Positions 26,569-37,218 of a DNA stretch of 64,000 nt are shown here, piece after piece. The translations under genes and the position numbers were made by a program. A model generated the notes under the pieces. That model ran no database searches. It saw only the letters and a list, made by a program, of their open reading frames with translations, and had not been told where the DNA came from. The stretch is from Alphaproteobacteria bacterium (GTDB lineage: Bacteria > Pseudomonadota > Alphaproteobacteria > MPNO01 > UBA830), in NCBI GenBank assembly GCA_022822405.1, contig JAJEBT010000124.1:62001-126000 (forward strand), given 5' to 3'. Within the stretch, counting starts at the first letter, position 1. Each line of letters begins with the position of its first letter.

Positions 26569-26952
26569 ATGCCGGTGCCCGAACAACTCTCGCTTATCAT
26601 CCAGAGCAGCGATCGCGAACGAGTCTACTATGCCCTGGTGATGGCCGCGGCAGCGCTGGCGATCGGAAAGCCCGTCACGCTGTTCTTTACGATGGACGGA
26701 ACGCACGCGCTGACCAGGAGCTGGATCGACGACAGCGAAGAGGTGGAGCGCCACGCCGCCGGGATCGCGGATATGGAGGAACTTCTGTCTTCCTGCGCCG
26801 AACTCAAGGGCCGGTTCATGGTCTGCGAGACCGGCCTGCGGGCTGCCGGACTTCAGCTCGGCGACCTGCGCGACGACATTCCGGTCGAGCAGGGAAGCGC
26901 GGTCAGTTTCCTTTCCGATGCCTCCAGACACGGCGCCATGCTGTACATTTAG
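26569..26952 (+). CDS. DsrE-family protein
   Basis: A 127-residue protein, 4 nt behind moeB. It has the DsrE/F-like Rossmann start SLIIQSSDRERVYYALVMAA and two cysteines in the pattern SSCAELKGRFMVCETG, which fits DsrE-family sulfur-relay proteins. ATG 26569 lies just after the moeB stop. The coupling to moeB suggests a role in sulfur transfer, but the partner is unknown. Confidence 0.78.
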   Translation: MPVPEQLSLIIQSSDRERVYYALVMAAAALAIGKPVTLFFTMDGTHALTRSWIDDSEEVERHAAGIADMEELLSSCAELKGRFMVCETGLRAAGLQLGDLRDDIPVEQGSAVSFLSDASRHGAMLYI

Positions 26953-26970
26953 AACCGTGTCAGCGCGCCC

Positions 26971-27951
26971 TCACTGTGGGTCGACGCAGTCCGGCGGATC
27001 GTTGCGCACAAGGAAACCCGTGATGTTGGCGATGACCTTTTCGCCCATCGCCGAGCGGCTTTCGCTGGTCGCGGAGCCGAGATGCGGGGCGAAGACGACA
27101 TTGTCGAGCGCAAGCAGGGCCGGCTCCACGGCAGGCTCCCTCTCATAGACGTCGAGACCTGCACCGGCGAGCCTACCGTCGGCGAGACAACGTGCGAGCG
27201 CTGCCTCGTCGATAATCTCGCCGCGCGCCGTATTGATCACGATGGCATCCCGGGGCAGCAGGTTCAGCCGCCTTTCATCAAGGAGATGACGGGTCTCGGG
27301 CGTATAGGGGCAGTTGATCGAGAGAACGTCGGTTTCGGCAAGCATCACGTCGAGATCCTCCTGCCATGTCGCGTCAAGCGCATGCTCCACCTCGACCGCC
27401 AGGCGTTGCCGGTTGTGATACTGCACGCGCATTCCGAAACCGAGCGCCCGCCGCGCGACGGCCTGCCCGATCCGTCCCATCCCGATGATGCCGAGCCGCC
27501 TGCCGGTAAGCCTGCGGCCTACCATGAATGTGGGAGACCAGCCCTGCCAGGCACCGCTGCGCACCAGCCGGTCGCCCTCGACGAGACGGCGTGGAACTGC
27601 CAGCATCAGACTCAACGCGATGTCCGCGGTATCATCCGTCAGCACATCTGGAGTGTTGGTTACGACAATTCCGCGCGCCGTGGCAGCGGCGAGATCGATG
27701 TGGTTGACCCCGACTCCGAAATTCGCCAACAACCGGACGGTTTCCGGAAGTCGTGCGATCAACTCGGCGTCGAACCTGTCGGTAACCGTCGGCACGATAA
27801 CATCGGCACCGGACGCCGCCGCCACGATTTCACCCGCAGCCATCGGAATATCGTCAGCGTTCAGCCGGACATCGAACATGTCCCTCATGCGGGATTCGAT
27901 GTCTTGCGGCAGGGCGCGCGTAACGAGAACACAGGGACGGGTGGCAGTCAT
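26971..27951 (-). CDS. D-2-hydroxyacid dehydrogenase (glyoxylate reductase-like)
   Basis: A 326-residue NAD(P)H-dependent 2-hydroxyacid dehydrogenase. It has NFGVGVNHIDL, the NAD loop GMGRIGQAVARRALGFGM, catalytic residues in NTARGEIID, the E in YEREP and HLGSATSESR. Best fit is glyoxylate/hydroxypyruvate reductase, but substrate is not certain. The ribosome site ahead of ATG 27951 is weak. Convergent with the DsrE gene across 18 nt. Confidence 0.9.
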   Translation of the reverse strand: MTATRPCVLVTRALPQDIESRMRDMFDVRLNADDIPMAAGEIVAAASGADVIVPTVTDRFDAELIARLPETVRLLANFGVGVNHIDLAAATARGIVVTNTPDVLTDDTADIALSLMLAVPRRLVEGDRLVRSGAWQGWSPTFMVGRRLTGRRLGIIGMGRIGQAVARRALGFGMRVQYHNRQRLAVEVEHALDATWQEDLDVMLAETDVLSINCPYTPETRHLLDERRLNLLPRDAIVINTARGEIIDEAALARCLADGRLAGAGLDVYEREPAVEPALLALDNVVFAPHLGSATSESRSAMGEKVIANITGFLVRNDPPDCVDPQ

Positions 27952-28310
27952 CAGACGTCGCGAAGCACAGAAGTGTTCATGGATATCGCAGCATACCCGG
28001 GTTGGGCCATCCGGCAAATCCCGGCACCGACAAGCGAAAAGCGGCTCTGGATCCGTATTGAAACTCCCGGCAACGGGCGCTACCCTGTCCGCATCTTGTG
28101 GGAAAGTTCCTGCTCCCCCAACCGATATTGTTGTCCAGCCTCGAATTTCCGGAGACGCGCCGCCGGTGCCGGCCCGAACATGACATCTCAGACCCATCAC
28201 CGTCCGGATCGGGCATGCCGCCGACATTCCCGCGCGTTTGGCCAAAAACCGGACATCAGCAGGCGCCTGTATTGCGGGCCGGTGATCCGACTGCACATGC
28301 CGGACAGTTC
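27952..28310. other. Divergent intergenic region, nothing recognised
   Basis: Between the 2-hydroxyacid dehydrogenase and the SH3-domain gene. Readings in all frames here are short or lack ribosome sites. I saw no convincing promoter, hairpin or repeat; promoters for the two flanking genes are expected. Confidence 0.3.
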
Positions 28311-28811
28311 ATGACGAGACGTTCACTGACGGGCATCGTCGGACAAGGCGCGATTGCCGTCATGGCCGTTCTGTTGCCGGCTTTCGCGGCGGCGGACACG
28401 GGACTCCAGCTGCCGCGCTTTGCCTCGCTGCGTGTCGACGAGGTCAATTTGAGAGCCGGGCCGGGACAGCAATATCCGATAGATTGGATCTTTCGGTACA
28501 AGGGTATGCCGGTCAAGATCATTGCCGAATACGATCACTGGCGTCAGGTCCGGGACTGGGAAGGGACTGAGGGCTGGATTCACAAGTCCCTGCTGTCGGG
28601 ACGGCGCACGGCGATGGTCGTGGGAGAGGAGCATCCCCTCCGGCGATCTCCGGAAGGCAATTCTGGCGTGGTAGCTCGGATCGAGGGACGGGTTGTCGGA
28701 CGGATTCTGGACTGCAAGAGGCACTGGTGCCGGCTGGATATCGGAGACTATCGCGGCTGGATGCAACGCAGCCATCTGTGGGGAGCAGATCCGGCCCCGC
28801 AGGAAGAATAG
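28311..28811 (+). CDS. Exported bacterial SH3-domain protein
   Basis: A 166-residue protein with a signal peptide (hydrophobic IAVMAVLLPAFAAA, cleavage near residue 29), then two SH3-like repeats. The first contains VDEVNLRAGPGQQYPIDWIF and ends WIHKSLL; the second ends RGWMQRSHLWG. This is the SH3_3/SH3b arrangement of periplasmic proteins thought to bind peptidoglycan or envelope partners. Two cysteines flank the second repeat. Exact role unknown. Confidence 0.85.
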   Translation: MTRRSLTGIVGQGAIAVMAVLLPAFAAADTGLQLPRFASLRVDEVNLRAGPGQQYPIDWIFRYKGMPVKIIAEYDHWRQVRDWEGTEGWIHKSLLSGRRTAMVVGEEHPLRRSPEGNSGVVARIEGRVVGRILDCKRHWCRLDIGDYRGWMQRSHLWGADPAPQEE

Positions 28812-28907
28812 GCCACCGGATCAGGCCAGTTCGGGGTCGGCCACCCGCCCTCGGGACGGAGCCCGGGCACCGCCTGAAGCCGTTGCGCCACCCGTACGAC
28901 GCGCGGC

Positions 28908-29828
28908 TCAGGATCCGTCGGGGCTCGACCCGGACTTAGCGGACGAAGAGGGGCTAGGCGTCGCCGTCCCGAACGGACCGTCGATCAACTTTCCGCTCCT
29001 GTAGAAGACGGGATTCGCGAATGCGAGCCGCCTCGCCATCACGTCTACCGCTTCTTCGCTGCTATCCACAAGTACGGCGTTCCGGCCGGCGCGGATCGCC
29101 GCTTCGCCCGTCGTTCCGCTACCCGCGAAGAAATCCAGAATCTGCTCATCGGGATTTGAATGAACACGGATGATTCGGTTCAGGATCGCCAGCGGCTTCT
29201 GGGTCGGATACCCGGTTCTTTCCTTGCCGCCAGGGCTGACGATGGTATTCCACCAGGTATCCGTCGGAGTCTTGCCCCTTGCAGCCTTTTCCGGCCCGAC
29301 CAGTCCCGGAGCCATGTAGGGGATGCGGTCGATGTCCCCGAATCGGTAGGTGTATTTTTCCGGGTCCTTGGCATACCAAAGAATATTGTCATGCTTCGGA
29401 GACCAGCGCCGCTTCGATCGGGCTCCGTAGTCATAGGCCCAGATTATTTCATTTATGAATGACTCGCGGCCAAAAATCCCATCCAAGAGAATCTTGCAGT
29501 AGTGAGCCTCCCGGTAGTCGATATGGAGGAAAAACGAGCCGGCAGGGGAAAGCAGCCGGCGAGCTTCGCGGAACCGGGGTTCGACAAATGACATGTAGTC
29601 GTCGAAGAGATCGGGGAATGACGACGAGCCCAGTCGAGTCGTCCTGTACCGTTTGCCCTGAAAACCCAGCCTGTCCCCGTCCTTGTCCATGACTGTCTTC
29701 AACCGTGTCCGGGACTGGACCTTGCCCGTGTTGAACGGCGGATCGATGTAGATCAGGCTGAAGCGTTCCGCTTCAAAATCGGAAATGACGTCGAGATTGT
29801 TGCCGAGATGAATCTCAAGCCTGTTCAT
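28908..29828 (-). CDS. Solitary beta-class DNA methyltransferase (N6-adenine or N4-cytosine)
   Basis: A 306-residue type II style methyltransferase. Motif IV DPPFNTG is at residues 29-35, the TGYPTQKP block at 205-212, and motif I DFFAGSGTTG at 232-241. The order IV before I defines the beta class, as in CcrM. DPPF suggests adenine as the base, but N4-cytosine is not excluded. AAGGAG lies in front of the ATG. It lacks the extra C-terminal domain of CcrM. No restriction endonuclease or specificity subunit is nearby, so it is an orphan with possible regulatory methylation. The C-terminal tail is Ser/Pro-rich and low in similarity to anything. Confidence 0.9.
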   Translation of the reverse strand: MNRLEIHLGNNLDVISDFEAERFSLIYIDPPFNTGKVQSRTRLKTVMDKDGDRLGFQGKRYRTTRLGSSSFPDLFDDYMSFVEPRFREARRLLSPAGSFFLHIDYREAHYCKILLDGIFGRESFINEIIWAYDYGARSKRRWSPKHDNILWYAKDPEKYTYRFGDIDRIPYMAPGLVGPEKAARGKTPTDTWWNTIVSPGGKERTGYPTQKPLAILNRIIRVHSNPDEQILDFFAGSGTTGEAAIRAGRNAVLVDSSEEAVDVMARRLAFANPVFYRSGKLIDGPFGTATPSPSSSAKSGSSPDGS

Positions 29829-29959
29829 GTCCGGACTCCTTCGACCATCGCTCAACTGATGATGAAGTGCAGCGCCCGACGCGTCAGAGCCCGGGTCGAC
29901 CCGGCGACGGGCCTGAGAACCCAGCGCACCCGTCCTTTTCGCCCGGCCGAACGCGCCGT

Positions 29960-30565
29960 CTATCCGTCCGGTGCCCGGAAGTCCTCGCTCAGCGCCCGCC
30001 GCACATGCTCGGGGACGACGGCCATATGACCGTACTGCGGATGTTCGATGGCGACCACCGCTTCGGCATTACCGGACCGCATGGTGTCAACCGCGTCATC
30101 GTCGAACGGGAAGTGCACGAAATGAACCGAAGACGTCTTGCCGTCGGCACGGGTGCGATCCATGTCGGCTTCCGCCATGCCCCGAATCTTGCTACCGCCC
30201 ACGGAAATGAACATTGCCTGCTCGACGCCGCCGAGTTCTCCGAGAATCCGTTTCCGCTGCGCCGGATCCGCGATCTCGAACATCACCGTGGCCACAAGTT
30301 CGCGGCCCTGGGGGATCAGTGGGTTATAGGCCTCGAGTTCGTCCTGGATCTGGGCCTCGCCGCCACGCTCGATATAAAGCATCTCGTGAACCTGATGCCA
30401 CATGGTCTCATAGTTCTCGAAATGGAACGTGGCGTGCGGCCCGACAGCCATCCGCCTGTTCTTCTTGAGCGTGATCAGAGCCTTCCTGCGCGCACGGCGT
30501 TCGGAGGCGTACTGTTCCATCGGAAGGATGTCGGCGCGGGTAATCAGCGTCGGAGATGCGGTCAC
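29960..30565 (-). CDS. DUF3501 family protein
   Basis: A 201-residue soluble protein. LITRADILPMEQYASERRARR at the start and a conserved middle (FHFENYETMWHQVHEMLYIE) are features of DUF3501, a family with no assigned activity. The GTG at 30565 overlaps the upstream stop (GTGA) and follows GGAGG, so it is coupled to the Fe-S protein gene. The rubrerythrin, Fe-S oxidoreductase and DUF3501 order recurs in proteobacteria, to my knowledge, which suggests a shared job in oxidant or iron stress. Confidence 0.82.
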   Translation of the reverse strand: MTASPTLITRADILPMEQYASERRARRKALITLKKNRRMAVGPHATFHFENYETMWHQVHEMLYIERGGEAQIQDELEAYNPLIPQGRELVATVMFEIADPAQRKRILGELGGVEQAMFISVGGSKIRGMAEADMDRTRADGKTSSVHFVHFPFDDDAVDTMRSGNAEAVVAIEHPQYGHMAVVPEHVRRALSEDFRAPDG

Positions 30566-31908
30566 GTCTGCCTCCGGCAGGCCTGCGCGAGCAGCCGGAT
30601 CGGATGCGGCACGTGCTCCGGCACATGTTCCCCGTCGCCTGCCAGACGCTCCATGCCCTGGCGGAGATGGTCTCCTGCCAGCGGACATTCGGATACCACC
30701 CACCGTCCGTCCGCCTGCAGCGCGCGCCGCGCGGCGGGCTGTCCGATCTTGAGCGCCGTATCGAAATTCTCCTTCATCATGCCCCAGGAGCCGCCATGTC
30801 CCGAGCAGCGCTCAACCACCTGCACATCGGTGTCGGGGATCAGGCGCAACAGCTCCGCAGCTTTCTGTCCGAGATTCTGTGCCCGCGCATGGCAGGCGAG
30901 GTGGACCGTCACGCCACCGTCAAGGGGTTTCGGCTCGTCGGCCAGGCCTTCCTTGCGGGCAATGTCGACGACGTACTGGCTGATATCCCAGCTCGCTTCG
31001 GAGAGGCGCCGCAGGTCGTCATCCTCAGGCAGCAGGAGCGGCCACTCGAACTTGAGCATAAGCGTGCAGCTCGGAGTGAGCGCCACGACATCGTATCCCT
31101 CTTCTACCCACGGGATAAGGGCCGCCGCAACCCGCCGCGCGTTCCTCGTCACGGCTTCGATGTCGCCATGCTCGAACTTCGGCATGCCACAACAGGCCGG
31201 GTAGACGACTTCGGTCTCGACGCCGTTGCGGGCCAGAATCTCGAGCGCGTCTTCGCCCGTCTCGGGATCGTTGTAGTTGACGAAACAAGTGGCATAGACG
31301 ACCGCCTTTCGCCCGAATGCCGGCGCATCACGGTTGACCGACACAGGCGTGGCGCGGGCACGCATCGTCAGCGTCTTGCCGTGAAACTTTGGTACTGCGG
31401 CGCGCCGATGAATGCCGGTAGCGGCCTCGACCACCGGTCGCACAAGCGTGTTTCCGGTATCGGTGGCCCAGTTGGCAAGCGGCGCAACAGGCGCAGCGAG
31501 CCTGCCATTGCGGTCGGTTTCCGCGAGTTGCCGCCTGACGAAACCGATCTCGCCCTTCTTGCGCTGCACGGCGCGATAGCGAAGCATGAGGTGCGGCACG
31601 TCAAGATTGAACTCGTGCGGCGGGACGTAAGGACACTTTGTCATGAAACACATGTCGCACAGCGTGCATGCGTCCACTACACCGCGGAAATCCTCGGAAG
31701 AGACCGTATCGAGTTCCAGACTCTCCGATTCGTCGATCAGGTCGAAAAGTCGGGGAAAGGAGTCGCAAAGATTGTGGCAGCGCCTGCAGCCGTGACACAC
31801 ATCGAATTGACGGCGCATCTCGGCATCCAGCTTCTCCTCATCGAGAAAATCGGGATCGCGCCATGGAACGGGATGACGCTCCGGCGCTTCAAGACTGCCT
31901 TCAGCCAC
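30562..31908 (-). CDS. GlpC/heterodisulfide-reductase-like Fe-S oxidoreductase
   Basis: A 448-residue protein. Two 4Fe-4S motifs lie at the N terminus: Cys38-x2-Cys41-x2-Cys44-x3-Cys48 and Cys81-x2-Cys84-x2-Cys87-x4-Cys92-Pro. Two cysteine-rich CCG-type segments follow: PACCGMP and, later, ERCSGHGGSWG, where the second CCG reads CSG. It is most like GlpC or the HdrB/D family, which move electrons to a membrane or thiol partner. Start GTG with GAGGA upstream. No catalytic dehydrogenase partner is adjacent; rubrerythrin is the likely electron acceptor by context. Confidence 0.85.
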   Translation of the reverse strand: MAEGSLEAPERHPVPWRDPDFLDEEKLDAEMRRQFDVCHGCRRCHNLCDSFPRLFDLIDESESLELDTVSSEDFRGVVDACTLCDMCFMTKCPYVPPHEFNLDVPHLMLRYRAVQRKKGEIGFVRRQLAETDRNGRLAAPVAPLANWATDTGNTLVRPVVEAATGIHRRAAVPKFHGKTLTMRARATPVSVNRDAPAFGRKAVVYATCFVNYNDPETGEDALEILARNGVETEVVYPACCGMPKFEHGDIEAVTRNARRVAAALIPWVEEGYDVVALTPSCTLMLKFEWPLLLPEDDDLRRLSEASWDISQYVVDIARKEGLADEPKPLDGGVTVHLACHARAQNLGQKAAELLRLIPDTDVQVVERCSGHGGSWGMMKENFDTALKIGQPAARRALQADGRWVVSECPLAGDHLRQGMERLAGDGEHVPEHVPHPIRLLAQACRRQT

Positions 31909-31952
31909 TGAAATTCCTCGTGTTCCCGGATCCGGGCCTAGCCTAGCGGACG

Positions 31953-31990
31953 CCCGCCCGGGACAGCCTCAGGCCGTCTTCCCGGGCGGG
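31953..31990. repeat. 11-bp perfect inverted repeat between rubrerythrin and Fe-S gene
   Basis: Arms CCCGCCCGGGA (31953-31963) and TCCCGGGCGGG (31980-31990) with a 16-nt loop. In the minus-strand transcript it forms a very stable stem in the 122-nt gap between rubrerythrin and the next gene upstream of it, but no U-run follows. It may set mRNA stability or partial termination. It is not a standard terminator. Confidence 0.5.
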
Positions 31991-32030
31991 TATCGCACCG
32001 CAGATCTGCCCGGCGTGGTCCCGGACGCGG

Positions 32031-32450
32031 TCAGTCAAGCTCGTTCAGGGCCTTCTGGAAGCGGCCGGCATGCGAGCGCTCGGCCTTTGCCAGCGTCTCG
32101 AACCAGTCGGCGATCTCGTCGAAATTCTCGTCACGGGCTTCCTTCGCCATGCTGGGGTACATGTCGGTGTATTCGTGCGTTTCTCCCGCTACCGCCGCCT
32201 TCAGATTGTCCGAGGTGGTGCCGATCGGCTCGCCCGTCGCCGGGTCTCCCACCTCCTCGAGATACTCGAGATGGCCGTGTGCATGCCCGGTCTCACCTTC
32301 GGCAGTCGAGCGGAAGACGGCAGCAACATCGTTGTAACCCTCGATATCCGCCTTCTGGGCAAAGTAGAGATAGCGGCGGTTTGCCTGGGATTCTCCGGCG
32401 AACGCGTCCTTCAGGTTCTGTTCCGTCTTGGTTCCGGCGAGTGATGCCAT
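32031..32450 (-). CDS. Rubrerythrin-type diiron protein (no rubredoxin domain)
   Basis: A 139-residue four-helix ferritin-like protein. Diiron ligands are visible: Glu20, Glu53-x2-His56, Glu90, Glu93 and Glu124-x2-His127. The C-terminal rubredoxin domain of classical rubrerythrin is absent, so electrons must come from elsewhere. ATG 32450 follows AAGGAGG. It reduces peroxide or handles iron. An Irr-like palindrome lies about 113 nt upstream, and the Fe-S and DUF3501 genes lie beyond it on the same strand. Confidence 0.88.
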   Translation of the reverse strand: MASLAGTKTEQNLKDAFAGESQANRRYLYFAQKADIEGYNDVAAVFRSTAEGETGHAHGHLEYLEEVGDPATGEPIGTTSDNLKAAVAGETHEYTDMYPSMAKEARDENFDEIADWFETLAKAERSHAGRFQKALNELD

Positions 32451-32562
32451 GTTGGCCTCCTTGTTGTGAGTGTGATGCGGGACCGCAGTCACGAGACCGC
32501 TGTCAGCGATGGGAGCGGTCGGCAGCCGGCAGTATAGGCTTCGCGCCGGTTACCGTCAATAG

Positions 32563-32579
32563 TTTAGAACTGTTCCAGA
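32563..32579. promoter_or_regulatory. Candidate iron-control element (Irr box) upstream of rubrerythrin
   Basis: TTTAGAA-CTG-TTCCAGA is an imperfect palindrome (5 of 7 positions pair) that resembles the alphaproteobacterial ICE consensus, TTTAGAA/TTCTAAA arms. It lies about 113 nt before the rubrerythrin ATG and next to the irr gene. If real it would put the operon under iron control; binding is inferred. Confidence 0.45.
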
Positions 32580-32641
32580 TTAATTTCCCTGCCTCGGGGG
32601 GACTCTAACGCCAGCATCCGCCCGGTGGCGGCAGCGCAGCC

Positions 32642-33082
32642 TCAGTATGATCTGTCGGGGCGGACGACCCGCACGATGACATCGACCCTTTGCATCTCTG
32701 TGCCCGGCGGCACCTGCGGAAGCTGGGCGAGGCTCACCTCATGGGCGGGAATGTCCTCGAGTTTGCGTGTGTCCTCGTGAAAGAAATGATGATGGTAATC
32801 CGTGTTGGTGTCGAAATAGGAGCGGCCGGTTTCGACCACGACCTCCCGCAGCAATCCCGATTCGGTGAACTGGTTGAGCGTGTTGTAGATCGTGGCGAGC
32901 GAAATATCCGTGCCAGCCTTCTGCGCCTCGCCGTGCAGCTCCTCGGCAGTGACATGGCGGTCGCGCCCGTCGAGCAGCAGCCGGGCGAGCGCGATGCGCT
33001 GCCGCGTCGGACGCAGGCCCGCATTCCTCAGGGTCGCGGTCGCCCTGGAGACCCCCTCGGCATCTGCGAACGGTATCACCAT
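32642..33082 (-). CDS. irr: Iron response regulator Irr (Fur superfamily)
   Basis: A 146-residue Fur-fold regulator. Irr signatures are visible: DTNTDYHHHFFHED with His97-His99, and the helix SLATIYNTLNQFTESGLL. It lacks the N-terminal haem-regulatory motif of the Bradyrhizobium form, as in Rhizobium-type Irr. In this family haem status is read through Irr, which represses or activates iron, haem and oxidative-stress genes. An imperfect palindrome upstream may give autoregulation. The rubrerythrin operon is adjacent. Confidence 0.92.
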   Translation of the reverse strand: MVIPFADAEGVSRATATLRNAGLRPTRQRIALARLLLDGRDRHVTAEELHGEAQKAGTDISLATIYNTLNQFTESGLLREVVVETGRSYFDTNTDYHHHFFHEDTRKLEDIPAHEVSLAQLPQVPPGTEMQRVDVIVRVVRPDRSY

Positions 33083-33101
33083 GAACTGACGATAATGCGA
33101 A

Positions 33102-33117
33102 TTGGAATGATTTTCAA
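33102..33117. promoter_or_regulatory. Possible second iron-control element in the irr promoter
   Basis: TTGGAA-TGAT-TTTCAA (33102-33117) is an imperfect inverted repeat 20-35 nt before the irr ATG (arms match at 5 of 6 positions). It resembles an ICE weakly and would suit autoregulation, but chance is not excluded. Confidence 0.3.
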
Positions 33118-33348
33118 GTGCTGCCGGTTCCGGACGCCACCGACACTCTGAACGGATCACCGGTGATGGTCCTCAACAAGCGGGATTGGGCGTTCTCCGG
33201 CGATCCGCCACCCCGTCCTCGGCTCCGCGAACGGGTTTGTCTGTCGACAACTGGGCGTCCCGCAAGCAGACGGCAAGGGCGCCAGTATCTGCGTGAAGGA
33301 GAGTTCGCAGCCACGCGGCAAGCCACCGCCATGGTAGTAGCAGGAAAT

Positions 33349-34746
33349 TCAGTCGCCGGTATGCAACCGCTCGATCAGCTGCTTAACCGTGGGCACGAAA
33401 CCGTTGGAATAAAATGGATCTTCACGGAACCGGAAAGCGTTGTGCCCGGCAAACATCAGCTGATGGTCGATATCGCCGTCATGGGCGATGTCCTGAAGCG
33501 TCTTCTGGATGCAGTAGGATCTGGGATCGGGGCGGCGCCCGGTCGTGCCGCGCTCATCCTGCGCCCAGTTTGAAAAACCACACTGCGACAGGCACCCCAT
33601 GCAGTTGGACTGGTCGGCGCGAATCTCGCGCCCCTTGTCGGGCGACACGAAGACGACCGTCGAATCGGGAGTTCTCATCCCGTCCGTGAGTCCCTCCGCG
33701 ACCCAGCCCAGCGCCCTCTCCCGGTCCGCCGCGGTCACGAAGATCTTGCGCCCGCGGGCACCGATCAGGAGTTCCGCGTTCAGTTCGCCCACCGGCTGTT
33801 CGGCATAGGCGATCTGGTGCACCGACCTTTCCCGCAGTTCCTCAAGGAAGGCGTTGCGCACCGCTGACGAATAGAATCCGGTCGGGCTGTAGCGGTTGAG
33901 GAAAACATCGCCTTGCTTGAGATCAAGAAGGCGCCGCTTCCATTGCGCGGAGATCGGGCTCTCCTGGGTAAGCAGCGGCCGCGTTCCGAACTGGAACGCC
34001 GTCGGCCCGATATCGGGATCATCGATCCAGTCTTCCCACTCCCGCAAATACCAGACGCCACCCGCCATGAAGATCGGAATGTCGCCAAGCGACATCTCCT
34101 TCATCATCCTGCGAAGCTCGACCACCCGCGGCCTCGGATCCTCCGGCTCTTCCGGATTCTCGCTGTTGGACAGGCCGTTATGGCCGCCAGCGCGCCACGG
34201 ATCCTCGTAGACGACGCCGCCCAGCCAGTCCGAAAACCGGTGGTAGGCGCGTTTCCACAAGGCCCGGAACGCCCGTGCCGACGACACGATCGGATAATAG
34301 TGCACACCGTACTGGGCCGCGATCTGGGCTATCCTGTAGGGCATACCGGCGCCACAGGTCACCCCGTCGATGAGGCCGCGCGCCCCCGCAAGCACGCCGT
34401 GCAGCACGCGTTCGGCCCCGGCCATCTCCCACAGGATGTTCATGTGTATGCGGCCCCGCCCGCCCGCCACTTCGTGGGCGATGCGGGCCTGGGCAATGCC
34501 GCCGCGAATGGCGTAGGCCAGCAGCTCTTCGTGACGGTCGCGCCGAGTCCGCCCCTGATAAATCACGGGAATGAGGCAGCCGTTCTCGTCGTAGGCGTCC
34601 GCATTGACGCCGGAAAACGTGCCCACACCGCCGGTGGCCGCCCAAGCGCCGGAACTCTCGCCGTTCGACACGGCGATACCCTTCCCGCCCTCGACAAGCG
34701 GGCTGACTTCCTTTCCGGAAATGACGAGAGGCTTGAGCTGTTTCAG
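33349..34746 (-). CDS. NAD(P)H-dependent flavin oxidoreductase (nitronate monooxygenase family)
   Basis: A large family-2 nitronate-monooxygenase-like protein, TIM barrel with FMN: GAGMPYRIAQIAAQYG, VVYEDPWRAGGHNG, MAGGVWYLREWEDW. A cysteine cluster (NCMGCLSQCGFSNW) near the C terminus suggests an extra metal or Fe-S site. The reading stays in frame upstream of the GTG at 34671 and encodes KQLKPLVISGKEVSPLVEGG, which I recall as part of this family. The only start-like codons there are CTG (34746, GGAG 7 nt before; or 34752). I give 34746; GTG 34671 is the conservative alternative. Substrate unknown. Confidence 0.75.
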   Translation of the reverse strand: MKQLKPLVISGKEVSPLVEGGKGIAVSNGESSGAWAATGGVGTFSGVNADAYDENGCLIPVIYQGRTRRDRHEELLAYAIRGGIAQARIAHEVAGGRGRIHMNILWEMAGAERVLHGVLAGARGLIDGVTCGAGMPYRIAQIAAQYGVHYYPIVSSARAFRALWKRAYHRFSDWLGGVVYEDPWRAGGHNGLSNSENPEEPEDPRPRVVELRRMMKEMSLGDIPIFMAGGVWYLREWEDWIDDPDIGPTAFQFGTRPLLTQESPISAQWKRRLLDLKQGDVFLNRYSPTGFYSSAVRNAFLEELRERSVHQIAYAEQPVGELNAELLIGARGRKIFVTAADRERALGWVAEGLTDGMRTPDSTVVFVSPDKGREIRADQSNCMGCLSQCGFSNWAQDERGTTGRRPDPRSYCIQKTLQDIAHDGDIDHQLMFAGHNAFRFREDPFYSNGFVPTVKQLIERLHTGD

Positions 34747-34882
34747 GGCCAGTCTCCAGATTGCGGCCGATGCGCGCCCGGAATGACCGCTCCCGACCGC
34801 AGCGAGCCTACCACATGAAGTTCTGCCGCAACAGCAGGCCCAGGCGGCGAGCAGCCGGCGCCGGCCTTAGCCTCCGGTGGGC

Positions 34883-37027
<2,145 letters not shown>

Positions 37028-37218
37028 GTCTTCCGTCCTTCCTGCGGTCCGCCACCCCTGTGGCCGGACCGGACCTCACGCCGCCCTAGCGGGCGCCGCC
37101 GCCGCCGGGTCTTCTGTCCCGGGCGGGCTTTGCGCAGCCACCATGGCTGCTTGTTCCGTAACGCATGCCGCCGGCTCCCGCCGGCCCGGGGCGAACGTCG
37201 GGCAAGGGTTGCTCGCGA
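37028..37218. promoter_or_regulatory. Structured rpsO-pnp intergenic leader
   Basis: 191 nt between rpsO stop and pnp start. Two perfect hairpins occur: GCAGCCA-CCA-TGGCTGC (37134-37150) and GCCGGC-TCCC-GCCGGC (about 37170-37186). No U-run follows either in the minus strand. In E. coli this region forms an RNase III processing site that controls pnp; the same role is possible here. Confidence 0.4.

Noticed and set aside
29867-31911. Two long plus-strand frames opposite the DUF3501 and Fe-S genes
   Set aside because: The minus strand encodes conserved Cys motifs; the plus frames have no coherent features.
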